Below, one piece after another: positions 42,583-50,757 of a stretch of 64,000 nucleotides of DNA. This DNA is from Dactylosporangium siamense (lineage in GTDB: Bacteria > Actinomycetota > Actinomycetes > Mycobacteriales > Micromonosporaceae): contig NZ_BONQ01000053.1 of the NCBI RefSeq assembly GCF_016862795.1, positions 1-64,000 on the forward strand, written 5' to 3'. The notes beneath the pieces were generated by a model. The model saw nothing but the letters and a program-made list of their open reading frames with translations, ran no database searches and had not been told where the DNA came from. How positions within the stretch are numbered: position 1 is the first letter of the stretch; every line of letters begins with the position of its first letter. The position numbers and the translations under genes are program-made.

Positions 42583-43545
42583 TCAGGTGGCGAACGTCCT
42601 GCGGTAGGCGCGCGGCGGGATGCCCCGGCGGCGGACGAACTGCTCCCGCAGCGTCGCCGCGGTGCCGAAACCGACCTGCCGGGCGACCTCCTCGATCGGC
42701 AGGTCCACCGTTTCGAGGAGCTCCTCGGCGCGGTGCAGCCGCTGCGACAGCACCCACGCGTGCGGCGTCGAGCCCGTCGCGGCGGCGAACCGGCGGGCGA
42801 ACGAACGCTGGCTCATCAGCGCCCGGCCGGCGAGGACCTCCACGGTCAGCGGCAGGTGCAGGTGTTCGCGGGCCCAGCCGAGCACCTCGGCCAGCCGCTC
42901 GTCGTCGCAGTCCACCGGCACGGGCGCCGCCACGTACTGCGCCTGCCCACCGTCGCGGTGCGGCGGCACGACCATGTCCCGGGCGATGCCGTTGGCGACC
43001 GCCGCTCCGTACTCCCGGCGCAGCAGGTGCAGGCACATGTCGACCCCGGCGGCCGCGCCGGCGCCGGTGACGATGCGGCCCTCGTCCACGTACAGCACCT
43101 CCGGCACCAGCTTCACCTCCGGGAACCGCGCCGCGAAGGCGTCCGCCCAGCGCCAGTGGGTGGTGGCCCGCAGGCCGTCCAGCAGCCCGGCGGCGGCGAG
43201 CACGTACGTGCCGGTGCAGTGCCCGGCGATGGTGGCGCCGCGCTCGTAGGCCGTCCTGATCGCGGCGAGCGCCTCCGGCGACGGCTCCACGTCGAAGTGC
43301 TCCCACGACGTCACCAGCACCAGGTCGGCCTCGGCGAGCCGGTCGAGGCCGTGCTCCACCAGCAGCCTGAGCCCGCCGTCGGTGACCACCGGACCCGGCC
43401 GGTCGGTGCACGCGGCGAAGTCGAACCCCGGCAGCCCCCGCGCGGTGCGGTCGTAGCCGAAGATCTCGCTGACGATGCCGGCACCGAACGCGCCGGTGCC
43501 CTCGTGCAGATACACGGCGACCTTACGGAAGGGGTGGTGGCTCAT
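42583..43545 (-). CDS. GlxA-family (AraC/XylS) transcriptional regulator
   Basis: 320 residues from ATG 43545 (MSHHPFRKVAVYLHEG). The first 180 residues form a DJ-1/PfpI-like domain with the nucleophile-elbow-like GHCTGTYVLAAAGLLDG and THWRWADAFAARFP, hallmarks of GlxA regulators. Two AraC helix-turn-helix motifs follow: 'LTVEVLAGRALMSQRSFARRFAAATGSTPHAWVL' and LPIEEVARQVGFGTAATLREQFVRR. The target is unknown. It is divergent from the 59-residue Cys protein 81 bp away. Confidence 0.9.
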   Translation of the reverse strand: MSHHPFRKVAVYLHEGTGAFGAGIVSEIFGYDRTARGLPGFDFAACTDRPGPVVTDGGLRLLVEHGLDRLAEADLVLVTSWEHFDVEPSPEALAAIRTAYERGATIAGHCTGTYVLAAAGLLDGLRATTHWRWADAFAARFPEVKLVPEVLYVDEGRIVTGAGAAAGVDMCLHLLRREYGAAVANGIARDMVVPPHRDGGQAQYVAAPVPVDCDDERLAEVLGWAREHLHLPLTVEVLAGRALMSQRSFARRFAAATGSTPHAWVLSQRLHRAEELLETVDLPIEEVARQVGFGTAATLREQFVRRRGIPPRAYRRTFAT

Positions 43546-43626
43546 CCCGCCATGATGGCAGAAAACCTGCGATCCCGTGCAGGTCTGCCACTGTCGCATT
43601 CCGCCCGGCCGGACCAGGCTGAGACC

Positions 43627-43806
43627 ATGTTCGTCATCGACTGCCCCGCCCACGGGTCCCGCGTCCTGCTCTCCGAGCGCCGCATCCGCAACCTGCGCAA
43701 CACCGACACCGGCGTCCTGCTGGACCTGGAGTGCTACTGCGGCCACATCGAGCGGATCCGCACCGGCCGCCGGCACACCACCAGGCGGGTCACCGTGCCG
43801 GAATGA
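43627..43806 (+). CDS. 59-residue conserved Cys-containing protein
   Basis: ATG 43627. A short soluble protein that begins MFVIDCPAHGSRVLLSERRIR and holds a CYCGH segment near residue 37. Cys6, His9, Cys37, Cys39 and His41 could form a small zinc-ribbon-like site. The Arg-rich tail (RIRTGRRHTTRR) is basic. I recognise the pattern from small actinobacterial proteins but know no function. The start is close to the divergent GlxA gene. No ribosome-binding site stands out. Confidence 0.7.
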   Translation: MFVIDCPAHGSRVLLSERRIRNLRNTDTGVLLDLECYCGHIERIRTGRRHTTRRVTVPE

Positions 43807-43875
43807 CCTTCAGTCGCTGACGCCCAGGGTGAACGTGCACGGTCACCACCGTGGATGGGCCAAGCCCACGAAGGG

Positions 43876-45396
43876 TCAGCGGCGGTACTGCGCGGCCGAC
43901 GTCCGGGTCGCGGGGTCCTCGTATGCGCCGGCCCGGCCCCGGTCGACGTGCCAGCTGGTGAGGGTGCTGACGGCGGCGGACGGGTCGGTGCGGCTGGACA
44001 CCACCCGGAGCCGGGTCGTCCACCGTTGCGGGGTCACCTCGTAGACGTCGTGGCCGTAGCGGTTGCCCTCGAAGTACTGCAGGTGCGGGTTCGCGGCGCC
44101 GAGCAGCGGGCCGTTGGTGGCGTTCCACGACGCCGAGTAGGCGCTGGAGGAGACGGAGTGCGCGACGAACTCGGTGCCGATCACCGGGGCGCCCGCGGTG
44201 TCGAAGTCCGGCTTGACGTCCTGGATGAAGGCGCTGTGCCAGTCGCCGGTGACGGTCACGAAGTCCGGCCCGCCGGCGGTGTGGACGTGCGCGAGCAGCT
44301 CGGCGCGCTCGGCCCGGAAACCGTCCCACTGGTCGGTGAACATGAAGCCGCCCTGCGGGGCGCGCTGCTGGCTGAGGAAGATCGAGTTGATCCAGCACTG
44401 CCAGCCGTTGCCGCGCTGCGCGATCCGGTCCTTCAGCCACGTCTTCTGCCGGGCGCCGAGGATCGTGCCGTCGGCGAGGTTCTGCTCGGAGCGGTGCTGC
44501 CGCAGGTCGAGGATGACCAGTTCGAGGAGGTCGCCCCACTGCCGGCTACGGTAGATGCGCGGGTCCGGCAGCGCGGAGTCGTCACCCGCTTCGAGGCGCA
44601 GCGGCATGTGCTCGTACCAGCCCTGGTAGGCCGCGGCGCGCCGGGCGACGAACGTGGCGGCACCGCGCGAGCCCGAGTAGTCGTTGAAGACGTCGTGGTC
44701 GTCCCACGTGAGGTAGAACGGGTGCGCGGCGTGCAGGTCGCGCAGCAGCGCATCGCCCTTGTACAGCGCGTGCAGCTTGCGGTAGTCGGTCAGGGTGTAT
44801 GCGGTGCCGAGCTCGGATCCCTCGTAGATGTAGTCGCCGAGGTGGACCACGAAGTCCAGGGCGCTGTCGGCGGCCAGGTCGCGCATGCCGGGGTACTCGC
44901 CGGCGCGGTAGTCCTGGCAGTTGAGCGACGCGAACCGCACCTGGCTCACGGCACCGACCGGCGCCGTCTTCGTGCGCCCGACGCGGCTGGTCCTGCCGAG
45001 CGCGCTGAAGCGGTACCAGTACCGCCGGCCGGGTTGCAGCCCCTCGGCGATCACGTGGACGCTGTGGCCGAGCAGGACCGACGCGGCGAGCGACCCGGAC
45101 GCGACGACCGTGCCCATCGTGGCGTCGGTGGCCACGGCCCAGTCCACCTGCACGATGTCGGGCAGCGGCTGGGTGTCGCCGAGGGGGTCCGGGGCGAGCC
45201 TGGTCCACAGCAGGACGCTGGTGGGCAGCGGATCGCCGGACGCGACGCCGACGGTGAACGGGGCCGCGTCCCAGGTCGCGCCGAGGGCGGCGGCCGCCGC
45301 ATAGGCCTCGCCCGGGCCGCGGGTCAGGGGCCAGGCCGCGCTGAACGCGCCGGCGCTGATCGCGGCCCGCAGCAGGGTTCGCCGGTCCAGGCCCAT
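43876..45396 (-). CDS. phoD: PhoD-family alkaline phosphatase/phosphodiesterase, Tat-exported
   Basis: 506 residues from ATG 45396, which shares one base with the upstream stop (TGATG). The twin-arginine signal is DRRTLLRAAISAGAF. PhoD metal-site blocks follow in order: RFASLNCQDY, DFVVHLGDYIYEGSELG, YLTWDDHDVFNDYSG and 'VTVTGDWHSAF', with a late 'EFVAHSVSSS'. It hydrolyses phosphate mono- and diesters outside the cell using calcium and iron. Translationally coupled to the tandem-domain protein upstream. No PHO box was seen in the shared promoter. Confidence 0.93.
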   Translation of the reverse strand: MGLDRRTLLRAAISAGAFSAAWPLTRGPGEAYAAAAALGATWDAAPFTVGVASGDPLPTSVLLWTRLAPDPLGDTQPLPDIVQVDWAVATDATMGTVVASGSLAASVLLGHSVHVIAEGLQPGRRYWYRFSALGRTSRVGRTKTAPVGAVSQVRFASLNCQDYRAGEYPGMRDLAADSALDFVVHLGDYIYEGSELGTAYTLTDYRKLHALYKGDALLRDLHAAHPFYLTWDDHDVFNDYSGSRGAATFVARRAAAYQGWYEHMPLRLEAGDDSALPDPRIYRSRQWGDLLELVILDLRQHRSEQNLADGTILGARQKTWLKDRIAQRGNGWQCWINSIFLSQQRAPQGGFMFTDQWDGFRAERAELLAHVHTAGGPDFVTVTGDWHSAFIQDVKPDFDTAGAPVIGTEFVAHSVSSSAYSASWNATNGPLLGAANPHLQYFEGNRYGHDVYEVTPQRWTTRLRVVSSRTDPSAAVSTLTSWHVDRGRAGAYEDPATRTSAAQYRR

Positions 45397-46424
45397 CAGG
45401 ATCCCCCCGTTGTCACGCCGAAATGGATCGAGTCGGCGTAGCCGTCGTTCGAGGTGCCGCCGGCCCGGGTGAACAGCAGCTCCACCCGGGCGGTCCGGGC
45501 ACCGGCCGGGACCGCGCCGCCGGTGGAGCGCCGCAGCAGCCCGGTCACGTTGCCCCGGTCCGCGGCGGTCACCGGGCCGAGCGAGGCCACGCCGACGGAC
45601 CCGCCGGCGCTGTTGAGGAACGTGGCCGTGCCGGTCGCCGTGTCGTTCTGGTCGGCGTAGCCACCGAGATACGCGGCGAACTCGAAGCCGCTCGCGCCGG
45701 CCGGCAGGGTCACGGTCTGCGCGAGGCGGCTCCGGGCGACCGAACCGCCGCCGAAGAAGTTCGCGCCGCGGTCCGGCGGGCCGGGGCTCGTGGGCGCCGG
45801 GTAGCCGGTGGTGCCGTAGGCGATGACCACCGGCGCCCCTTCGGTCACCGTCCAGCCGCTGGTGCCGTTGTCGGCGCCGGGATTGGCCAGCAGGTTCGCC
45901 GTCGGTGCCGTCAACACCAACGAGATCGAGTCGGCGTATCCGTCGTTCGAGGTGCCGCCGTCGCGGGTGAACAGCAGCACCGTGCGGGCGGCCCGGCTGC
46001 CCGGCGGGACGACGCCGGACCAGGCGCGGCGCAGCAGGCCGGTGACGTTGCCGCGCTCGGCAGCGGTGACCGGACCCAGCACGCAGACCCCCAGCGGCAG
46101 CCCGGCGGCGGAGAGGAACTCCAGCGAGAGCCGCGCGCCGTCGTCCTGGTCGGCGTAGCCGCCGAGCCATCCGGCGATCTCGAACGTCACGGTGCCCGCG
46201 TCGATCTGGGCCGGGAACGGCAGGGTCACCTGCTGCCGCAGCCGGGTCCTGGCCACCGTGCCGCCGCCCGCGAAGCTGCCGCCGCGGTCGGCCGGTCCGG
46301 GGCTGGTCGGCGTCGGGTAGCCGGCGGTGCCGTACGCGATCACCGCGGCGGCTCCCTCGACCGTGGTCCAGCCGGAGGTCGACGCCTCGAACGTGCCGTT
46401 CACGATCAGGTTCTGCGTCTGCAT
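45396..46424 (-). CDS. Tandem-repeat beta-rich protein coupled to phoD
   Basis: 342 residues from ATG 46424 (MQTQNLIVNGTFE). Two homologous units of about 165 residues, roughly 8-172 and 173-342. Each contains WT.xEGAxxVIAYGTxGYPxPTSPGP, 'LGGYADQ', LGPVTAA-RGNVTGLLRR and LLFTR-GGTSNDGYADSI. It looks like a carbohydrate-binding or jelly-roll type fold, but I know no family name. It has no signal peptide although its coupled partner is Tat-exported. It may be cytosolic, or leave with PhoD as a hitch-hiker. Confidence 0.7.
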   Translation of the reverse strand: MQTQNLIVNGTFEASTSGWTTVEGAAAVIAYGTAGYPTPTSPGPADRGGSFAGGGTVARTRLRQQVTLPFPAQIDAGTVTFEIAGWLGGYADQDDGARLSLEFLSAAGLPLGVCVLGPVTAAERGNVTGLLRRAWSGVVPPGSRAARTVLLFTRDGGTSNDGYADSISLVLTAPTANLLANPGADNGTSGWTVTEGAPVVIAYGTTGYPAPTSPGPPDRGANFFGGGSVARSRLAQTVTLPAGASGFEFAAYLGGYADQNDTATGTATFLNSAGGSVGVASLGPVTAADRGNVTGLLRRSTGGAVPAGARTARVELLFTRAGGTSNDGYADSIHFGVTTGGS

Positions 46425-46446
46425 GCACCCGCCCACCACTACTGTA

Positions 46447-46476
46447 AATAAAGCGGTCTATATCGTGGACTGTCAA
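46447..46476 (-). promoter_or_regulatory. Promoter of the tandem-domain protein/phoD operon
   Basis: On the minus strand TTGACA (46476-46471) and TTTATT (46452-46447) are separated by 18 bp, a near-consensus sigma-70-type promoter. It lies 23 bp before the ATG at 46424, in a conspicuously AT-rich spacer. Confidence 0.6.
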
Positions 46477-46548
46477 TCTCCGGTCGGACAAGACCCAGGA
46501 CACGGCAAATCCGTGGACATCCGGCAACACCGGCGTGAGGATCGGGTG

Positions 46549-47727
46549 ATGGACCTGCCCGGTGGACTGACCCTGCGCGCGGCCCGGCCCGCCGACCTCG
46601 ACCAGATCGGCGCGCTGCTCGCCGACCGCGGCGAGGACGCCGACCCGGAGGATCACCGGCTGGTGGTGCAGGACGCCGAGGGCGGGTTCGACGCGTGCGC
46701 GGTCGTGGTCGACGGGGACCGGGTCGTGTCCACCGCGACGCTGCTCGACGAGACCATCGTCCTCGCCGGCCGGCCGATCCCGGCCGGGCAGGTCGAGCTG
46801 GTGGCGACCGACCGCGCCTACGAGGGTCGCGGCCTGGTCCGCGCGCTGATGGGCTGGGCCCACGAGCGCTCCGCCGGCCGCGGGCACCTCATGCAGGTGA
46901 TGATCGGCATCCCGTACTTCTACCGGCAGTTCGGCTACCAGTACGCCGTCCCGATCCCGCCGAGCCTCGCGGTGCACGACGTGCCGGCGCGGCCCGACGG
47001 CTGCACCGTGCGCGCCGCCGGGCCCGGCGACATCGCAGCGATGGCCGAGCTGCAGGACGCCACCCAACGGCGGTTCGACCTGAGCATGCCGCATTCGCCG
47101 ATGTGCTGGCGGGCCGTCGTCGCCCGGGCCGGCAGCACGCAGGTGGTGGTCGAGCGGGACGGGCGCGTCATCGGTACCGGCCGGATCACGCCGCCCGACG
47201 AGGGCGTCATCCTGGGCGAGGTCGCCGTCTCGGAGCCGTCCGCCGTCGCGGCGCTGCTCGCCCACGCGGCCGAGCTGGCCGGCGGCGAGCCGTTCCAGGC
47301 GAAGGACCGCGCCGGGCTGCTCACGGACCGCCTCGCGGCGCCGGAGCCCGACGCCCACGACTACTACGTGCGGGTCCCCGACGTGGCGGCACTGCTGGAA
47401 CACCTGCGACCCGTGCTGTCGGCCCGCCTGGCGCCGCACGATGGTCCCGATGACGTCATCGTGTCCTTCTTTCGCCGTCATGTACGGCTGCAGCGCGCGG
47501 GTGGCTCCGTGACGTCGGTCGTGGCCGGCGGCCCGATGCAGGGCCCCGCCTCGCTCGGCGGCGCGGGGGTGGCCCCGGACCTGATCGGGCCGCTGCTGTT
47601 CGGCCCGCACGGCATCGCCGGTCTCGCCGAGCGGCACGCCGACGTGTACACGGGCCCGAACGCCGACCTGATGCGGGCGCTGTTCCCGCCGGTCAGCGCG
47701 GATCTGTTGACGTTCTACCTGCCCTGA
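46549..47727 (+). CDS. GNAT-family N-acetyltransferase (two-domain, Eis-like)
   Basis: 392 residues from ATG 46549 (GTGAGG upstream; GTG 46546 also possible). The first GNAT domain opens LTLRAARPADLDQIGALL and holds the acetyl-CoA loop VELVATDRAYEGRGLVRALMGWAHE. A second, weaker GNAT-like unit begins CTVRAAGPGDIAAMAELQDAT. A C-terminal part with FGPHGIAGLAERHADVYTG resembles the sterol-carrier-like domain of Eis proteins. The substrate is unknown: protein, aminoglycoside or small amine. Divergent from the phoD operon. Confidence 0.8.
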   Translation: MDLPGGLTLRAARPADLDQIGALLADRGEDADPEDHRLVVQDAEGGFDACAVVVDGDRVVSTATLLDETIVLAGRPIPAGQVELVATDRAYEGRGLVRALMGWAHERSAGRGHLMQVMIGIPYFYRQFGYQYAVPIPPSLAVHDVPARPDGCTVRAAGPGDIAAMAELQDATQRRFDLSMPHSPMCWRAVVARAGSTQVVVERDGRVIGTGRITPPDEGVILGEVAVSEPSAVAALLAHAAELAGGEPFQAKDRAGLLTDRLAAPEPDAHDYYVRVPDVAALLEHLRPVLSARLAPHDGPDDVIVSFFRRHVRLQRAGGSVTSVVAGGPMQGPASLGGAGVAPDLIGPLLFGPHGIAGLAERHADVYTGPNADLMRALFPPVSADLLTFYLP

Positions 47728-47822
47728 CTTCCGCAGTTTCCCGCCGGGAACCGTTCAGGTGCCGCCAGGTTGCGCCGATGGTCTCAGCGTCACACGGACG
47801 CGACGAACCACAGGGGGCACGG

Positions 47823-48320
47823 ATGAACAGCACCGCGATCACGAAGGCGCTCACGCTCGCCGGCTTCACCGCCATCGCCGGCCTCAGCACGATGATCGGC
47901 CCGAGCGCCGCGCACGCCGCGCACGCCGACCACGACGTCTACGCCCGCGCCGGCGTCATCTACATCCACGACGGCGGCCGCGAGGTGCGGCTCACCGAGG
48001 ACGAGGTCAACTCGCAGCCCCGCCTCTCCCCCGACGGCACCACCATCACCTACGTGCACAACAACACCGTCTGGGTCATGGCCGCCGACGGCGCCGGCAA
48101 GCACCAGGTGAGCGACCGCACCGGCACCGCACCCGCCTGGTCACCGGACAGCACCACGATCACGTACAAGGCCCGGTCCTGCACCGGCGCCCAGGGCACC
48201 TTCCGCGTCGGCACCGTCGGCGGCACCACCTCCGAGGTGCTCTCCCCCGCCGCCTGCCGCGACGAGGCCGCCCCGCAGATGGGCTACATCACCGACCAGC
48301 CGGGCCAGCCCTCGCTCTGA
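47823..48320 (+). CDS. Secreted TolB-like beta-propeller protein, short
   Basis: 165 residues from ATG 47823 with AGGGGG upstream; in-frame GTG 47778 would add 15 non-signal residues. The signal peptide is 'TKALTLAGFTAIAGLSTMIGPSAAHA'. Two PD40/WD40-like repeats are visible, SQPRLSPDGTTITYVHNNTVWVMAADG and APAWSPDSTTITYKAR, as in TolB and DPP IV propellers. A full propeller needs six or seven blades, so this is either part of an oligomer or a reduced protein. Two cysteines (SCTGAQ, AACRDE) may bridge. Confidence 0.75.
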   Translation: MNSTAITKALTLAGFTAIAGLSTMIGPSAAHAAHADHDVYARAGVIYIHDGGREVRLTEDEVNSQPRLSPDGTTITYVHNNTVWVMAADGAGKHQVSDRTGTAPAWSPDSTTITYKARSCTGAQGTFRVGTVGGTTSEVLSPAACRDEAAPQMGYITDQPGQPSL

Positions 48321-48438
48321 CCGGACGTCCCGCCCGACCCGAGCACCTCAGACACCGCGTCGAGCGCCGCGACGAGGCCCCCTTCCCGGGCCCGGCCAGC
48401 AGCTCCGCGGACCCGGCACCGCACCGTATCGTCGTGCT

Positions 48439-48672
48439 GTGCCCGCATTGATCGAGCCCGACGCCCACCTGCACCGAGCCTGGCTCGACGCCCACGCCGA
48501 GTGGGGCCCGGGACTGCACGAGGACGGCTTCGGGATCGCCACCACCGACGACGTGATCACTCCCGCCGGATTCGCCACCTGGGTGGCGCGACTGGCCCGC
48601 GAGGCGGCTCCCAGCCCCGGCCGGCACGGCTGCACGTACCGCTCAATCGTCGAGGACGTACAGGTGCCATAG
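48439..48672 (+). pseudogene. N-terminal part of a GNAT acetyltransferase split by tnpB
   Basis: From GTG 48439 the frame reads 77 residues (PALIEPDAHLHRAWLDAHAE ... HGCTYRSIVED) and stops at TAG 48670-48672, beside the left end of the inserted element. This matches the N-terminal half of actinobacterial GNAT proteins whose next residues would form the acetyl-CoA-binding core. The remainder resumes at 49936. About 20-25 residues expected between the halves are missing, judging from my knowledge of homologues. So a small deletion probably accompanied or followed the insertion. Confidence 0.75.
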
Positions 48673-48691
48673 ACCAAGGTAAACTGGTCGT

Positions 48692-49894
48692 ATGCTGCTG
48701 CGGTACAACTACCGCGTCTACCCGACGCCGGGGCAGCAGCAGGCGTTGGCGCAAGCGTTCGGGTGCGCGCGGGTCGTGTTCAACGACGCACTCCGCGCAC
48801 GGCAGGAAGCACGCGCGGCGGGACTGCCGTACATCTCAGACGGGAACCTGTCGAAACGGGTCACAGCCGCGAAGTCGACACCGGAACGGGCCTGGCTCGG
48901 CGAGGTCTCCTCGGTCGTGCTCCAGCAGGCGCTGGCGGACCTGAACACCGCCTACCGCAATTTCTTCAACTCGCTGTCCGGCAAGCGCAAGGGCCGCAAG
49001 CTGGCGCCGCCCCGGTTCCGGTCCCGCAAGGACCACCGGCAGGCGATCCGGTTCACCGCGAACGCTCGCTTCAAGGTCCTACCCAACGGACGGCTGCGGC
49101 TGCCGAAGGTCGGCGACGTAGAGGTGCGCTGGTCGCGAGGCCTGCCTGCCGAGCCGACGTCGGTCACCGTGATCAAGGACGCTGCGGGGCGGTACTTCGC
49201 GTCGTTCGTCGTGGCGGCACCGGACGCCACGCTGCCGCGGTCAGGCTCGCAGGTCGGGATCGACCTCGGTTTGACGCATTTCGCGGTCCGTTCCGACGGC
49301 GCGAAGGTCGCCGCGCCGCGGTTCCTGCGCACCGCGGCCCGGCGGCTGCGGAAGTTGCAACAGTCACTGAGCCGCAAGGAGCGAGGCTCGAACAACCGCA
49401 GGAAGGCCGTCGTCAAGGTCGCCAGAGCGCACGCCAAGGTGGCCGACACCCGCAGGGACTGGCTGCACAAACTGTCCACGATCGTGGTTCGCGACAACCA
49501 AGCGATCTACGTCGAGGACCTGTGCGTGGCGGGTCTGGGCAGGACCCGGCTGGCGAAGTCGGTGCACGACGCGGGGTGGGGCATGTTCACGGCGATGCTG
49601 GAGTACAAGGCGGCCCGCGCTGGGCGCACGTTCGGGAAGGTCCACCGGCTCTTCCCGTCGACCCGCCGGTGCTCGGCTTGCGGGCGCATCGGCGGCAAGC
49701 TGCCGCTCAACGTGCGGTCGTGGACCTGCCCGTGCGGCAGCACCCACGACCGGGACGTGAACGCAGCACTGAACATCCTGGCCGCCGGACGGGCGGACAG
49801 CAACGACCGTGGAGCGCAGATAAGACCGGGACCTGTCCCGGCACCGCGCGGCGAAGCGGTAACCCGCCGGGAGCTTGCCCCCACCGGGGGATAG
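48692..49894 (+). CDS. tnpB: TnpB RNA-guided endonuclease, IS200/IS605-type (OrfB)
   Basis: 400 residues from ATG 48692. It opens MLLRYNYRVYPTPGQQQALAQAFG, the OrfB N-terminal domain. RuvC-type active-site residues are intact: Asp191 in VGIDLGLTHF, Glu275 in IYVEDLCVAGL and Asp355 in HDRDVNAALNIL. A zinc finger (CSACG ... CPCG) lies between the last two. TnpB proteins cut DNA guided by an omega RNA made from the right end of the element, here expected across the last part of the gene to 49935, with a guide copied from flanking DNA starting at 49936. It appears functional. Confidence 0.93.
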   Translation: MLLRYNYRVYPTPGQQQALAQAFGCARVVFNDALRARQEARAAGLPYISDGNLSKRVTAAKSTPERAWLGEVSSVVLQQALADLNTAYRNFFNSLSGKRKGRKLAPPRFRSRKDHRQAIRFTANARFKVLPNGRLRLPKVGDVEVRWSRGLPAEPTSVTVIKDAAGRYFASFVVAAPDATLPRSGSQVGIDLGLTHFAVRSDGAKVAAPRFLRTAARRLRKLQQSLSRKERGSNNRRKAVVKVARAHAKVADTRRDWLHKLSTIVVRDNQAIYVEDLCVAGLGRTRLAKSVHDAGWGMFTAMLEYKAARAGRTFGKVHRLFPSTRRCSACGRIGGKLPLNVRSWTCPCGSTHDRDVNAALNILAAGRADSNDRGAQIRPGPVPAPRGEAVTRRELAPTGG

Positions 49895-49907
49895 CAGACC
49901 GGAATCC

Positions 49908-49923
49908 CCCACCGTCAGGTGGG
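49908..49923 (+). repeat. Right-end hairpin of the tnpB element
   Basis: CCCACC (49908-49913), loop GTCA, GGTGGG (49918-49923), 12 bp before the element's end. This is the subterminal hairpin expected in IS200/IS605 right ends, and it would also form part of the omega RNA scaffold. Confidence 0.7.
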
Positions 49924-49935
49924 AGAGGACGTCAA

Positions 49936-50160
49936 GGCATCCGCCCCTCCGCTCGGCGCGGCCTCGCCGCCTGGGCGCTGGCCCGCACCCTCGACGAGGC
50001 GCGCGCCCAGGGCCTGGACCGGGTCCTGGTGGTCTGCGCCGCCGGCAACGCCGCCTCGGCGAAGACCATCGAACGCTGCGGCGGCGCCTTCGAGGGCATC
50101 CAGGAGGCCGAGTCCGGCCGGCTGCGGCGGTACTGGTTCGACCTGGTTGAGCCTCGCTGA
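49936..50160 (+). pseudogene. C-terminal part of the split GNAT acetyltransferase
   Basis: Coding resumes at GGC 49936: GIRPSARRGLAAWALARTLDEA, the end of the acetyl-CoA loop and helix of a GNAT domain, then 'GLDRVLVVCAAGNAASAKTIERCGGAFEGI' and RRYWFDL to the stop at 50158-50160. No start codon or ribosome-binding site of its own is apparent. Together with 48439-48672 it makes one GNAT protein minus a short central piece. Confidence 0.8.
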
Positions 50161-50217
50161 CAACCATCCGGCGCAGACGTCCGTGGTAGATGGTATGAGC
50201 ACGCGAGGCGGTCCGAC

Positions 50218-50757
50218 GTGAGCGCCGAACCCGCAGGCGCGCCCCCGAGCGTCGAGCTCCGGGCGGCCGGAAGCCAGGACGAGCGGTTCGAGGCATTCGT
50301 CGCCGATGTGGGGCCATACCTGCTCCGGGTTGCGCTCCTGCTGTCCGGCGACTGGAGTCACGCGGAGGACCTGGTCCAGACCACGTTCGAACGCACCTAC
50401 CGGTCGTGGGAACGGGCCTGTGCCGCCGGCCCCCGGGCGTACGCGCGCAAGGTCCTGGTGAACCTGCGGATCGACCGGTGGCGCCGTCGCCGCCGGGAGG
50501 TGCTGACGTCGCTGGACGCGCTCCCCGACCTCGCGACACCGAGCCACGCCGACGCGGTCGACAGCCGCAACGAGGTGGTCCGCGCCCTGGCCGACCTGCC
50601 ACTGGCCCAGCGGCGGGTGGTCGTCCTGCGCCATCTGCTCGACCTCACCGAGGCCGAGACCGCCGCCGAGCTCGGCGTCTCCGTCGGCACCGTGAAGTCC
50701 CACAACGCGCGGGCCCTGGCCCGGTTGCGCGTCCTGCTCCTGGAAGGACGGCAGTGA
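50218..50757 (+). CDS. ECF RNA polymerase sigma factor, SigE family
   Basis: 179 residues from GTG 50218. Region 2 is 'RFEAFVADVGPYLLRVALLLSGDWSHAEDLVQTTFERTYRSW', and region 4 has 'LPLAQRRVVVLRHLLDLTEAETAAELGVSVGTVKSHNARAL'. The LLLSGDWSHAEDLVQ pattern is that of the actinobacterial SigE-family group (often written SigE70). The next gene, which overlaps its stop by one base, encodes a membrane protein that may act as its anti-sigma factor. Confidence 0.93.
   Translation: MSAEPAGAPPSVELRAAGSQDERFEAFVADVGPYLLRVALLLSGDWSHAEDLVQTTFERTYRSWERACAAGPRAYARKVLVNLRIDRWRRRRREVLTSLDALPDLATPSHADAVDSRNEVVRALADLPLAQRRVVVLRHLLDLTEAETAAELGVSVGTVKSHNARALARLRVLLLEGRQ

Larger units (their letters stand above)
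48672..49935 (+). mobile_element. TnpB-only IS200/IS605-family element
   Basis: It holds one gene, tnpB, and no TnpA transposase. The left end is placed near the small hairpin GACCA/TGGTC (48672-48689). The right end has the hairpin CCCACC-GTCA-GGTGGG (49908-49923) and ends GGACGTCAA at 49935; TCAA is the right-cleavage tetranucleotide known from IS608. Coding for the interrupted GNAT gene resumes at the next base. The left boundary is uncertain by about 10 bp. Such elements need TnpA in trans to move. Confidence 0.75.

Noticed and set aside
43825-43850. PHO box near phoD
   Set aside because: A single GTTCACC-like 7-mer is present but without a direct repeat, and it lies at the 3' side of phoD rather than at its promoter.
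47738-47750. TTCCCG-C-CGGGAA palindrome as operator of the TolB-like gene
   Set aside because: Only six bases per arm and just after the acetyltransferase stop; it could equally be a weak terminator or chance.
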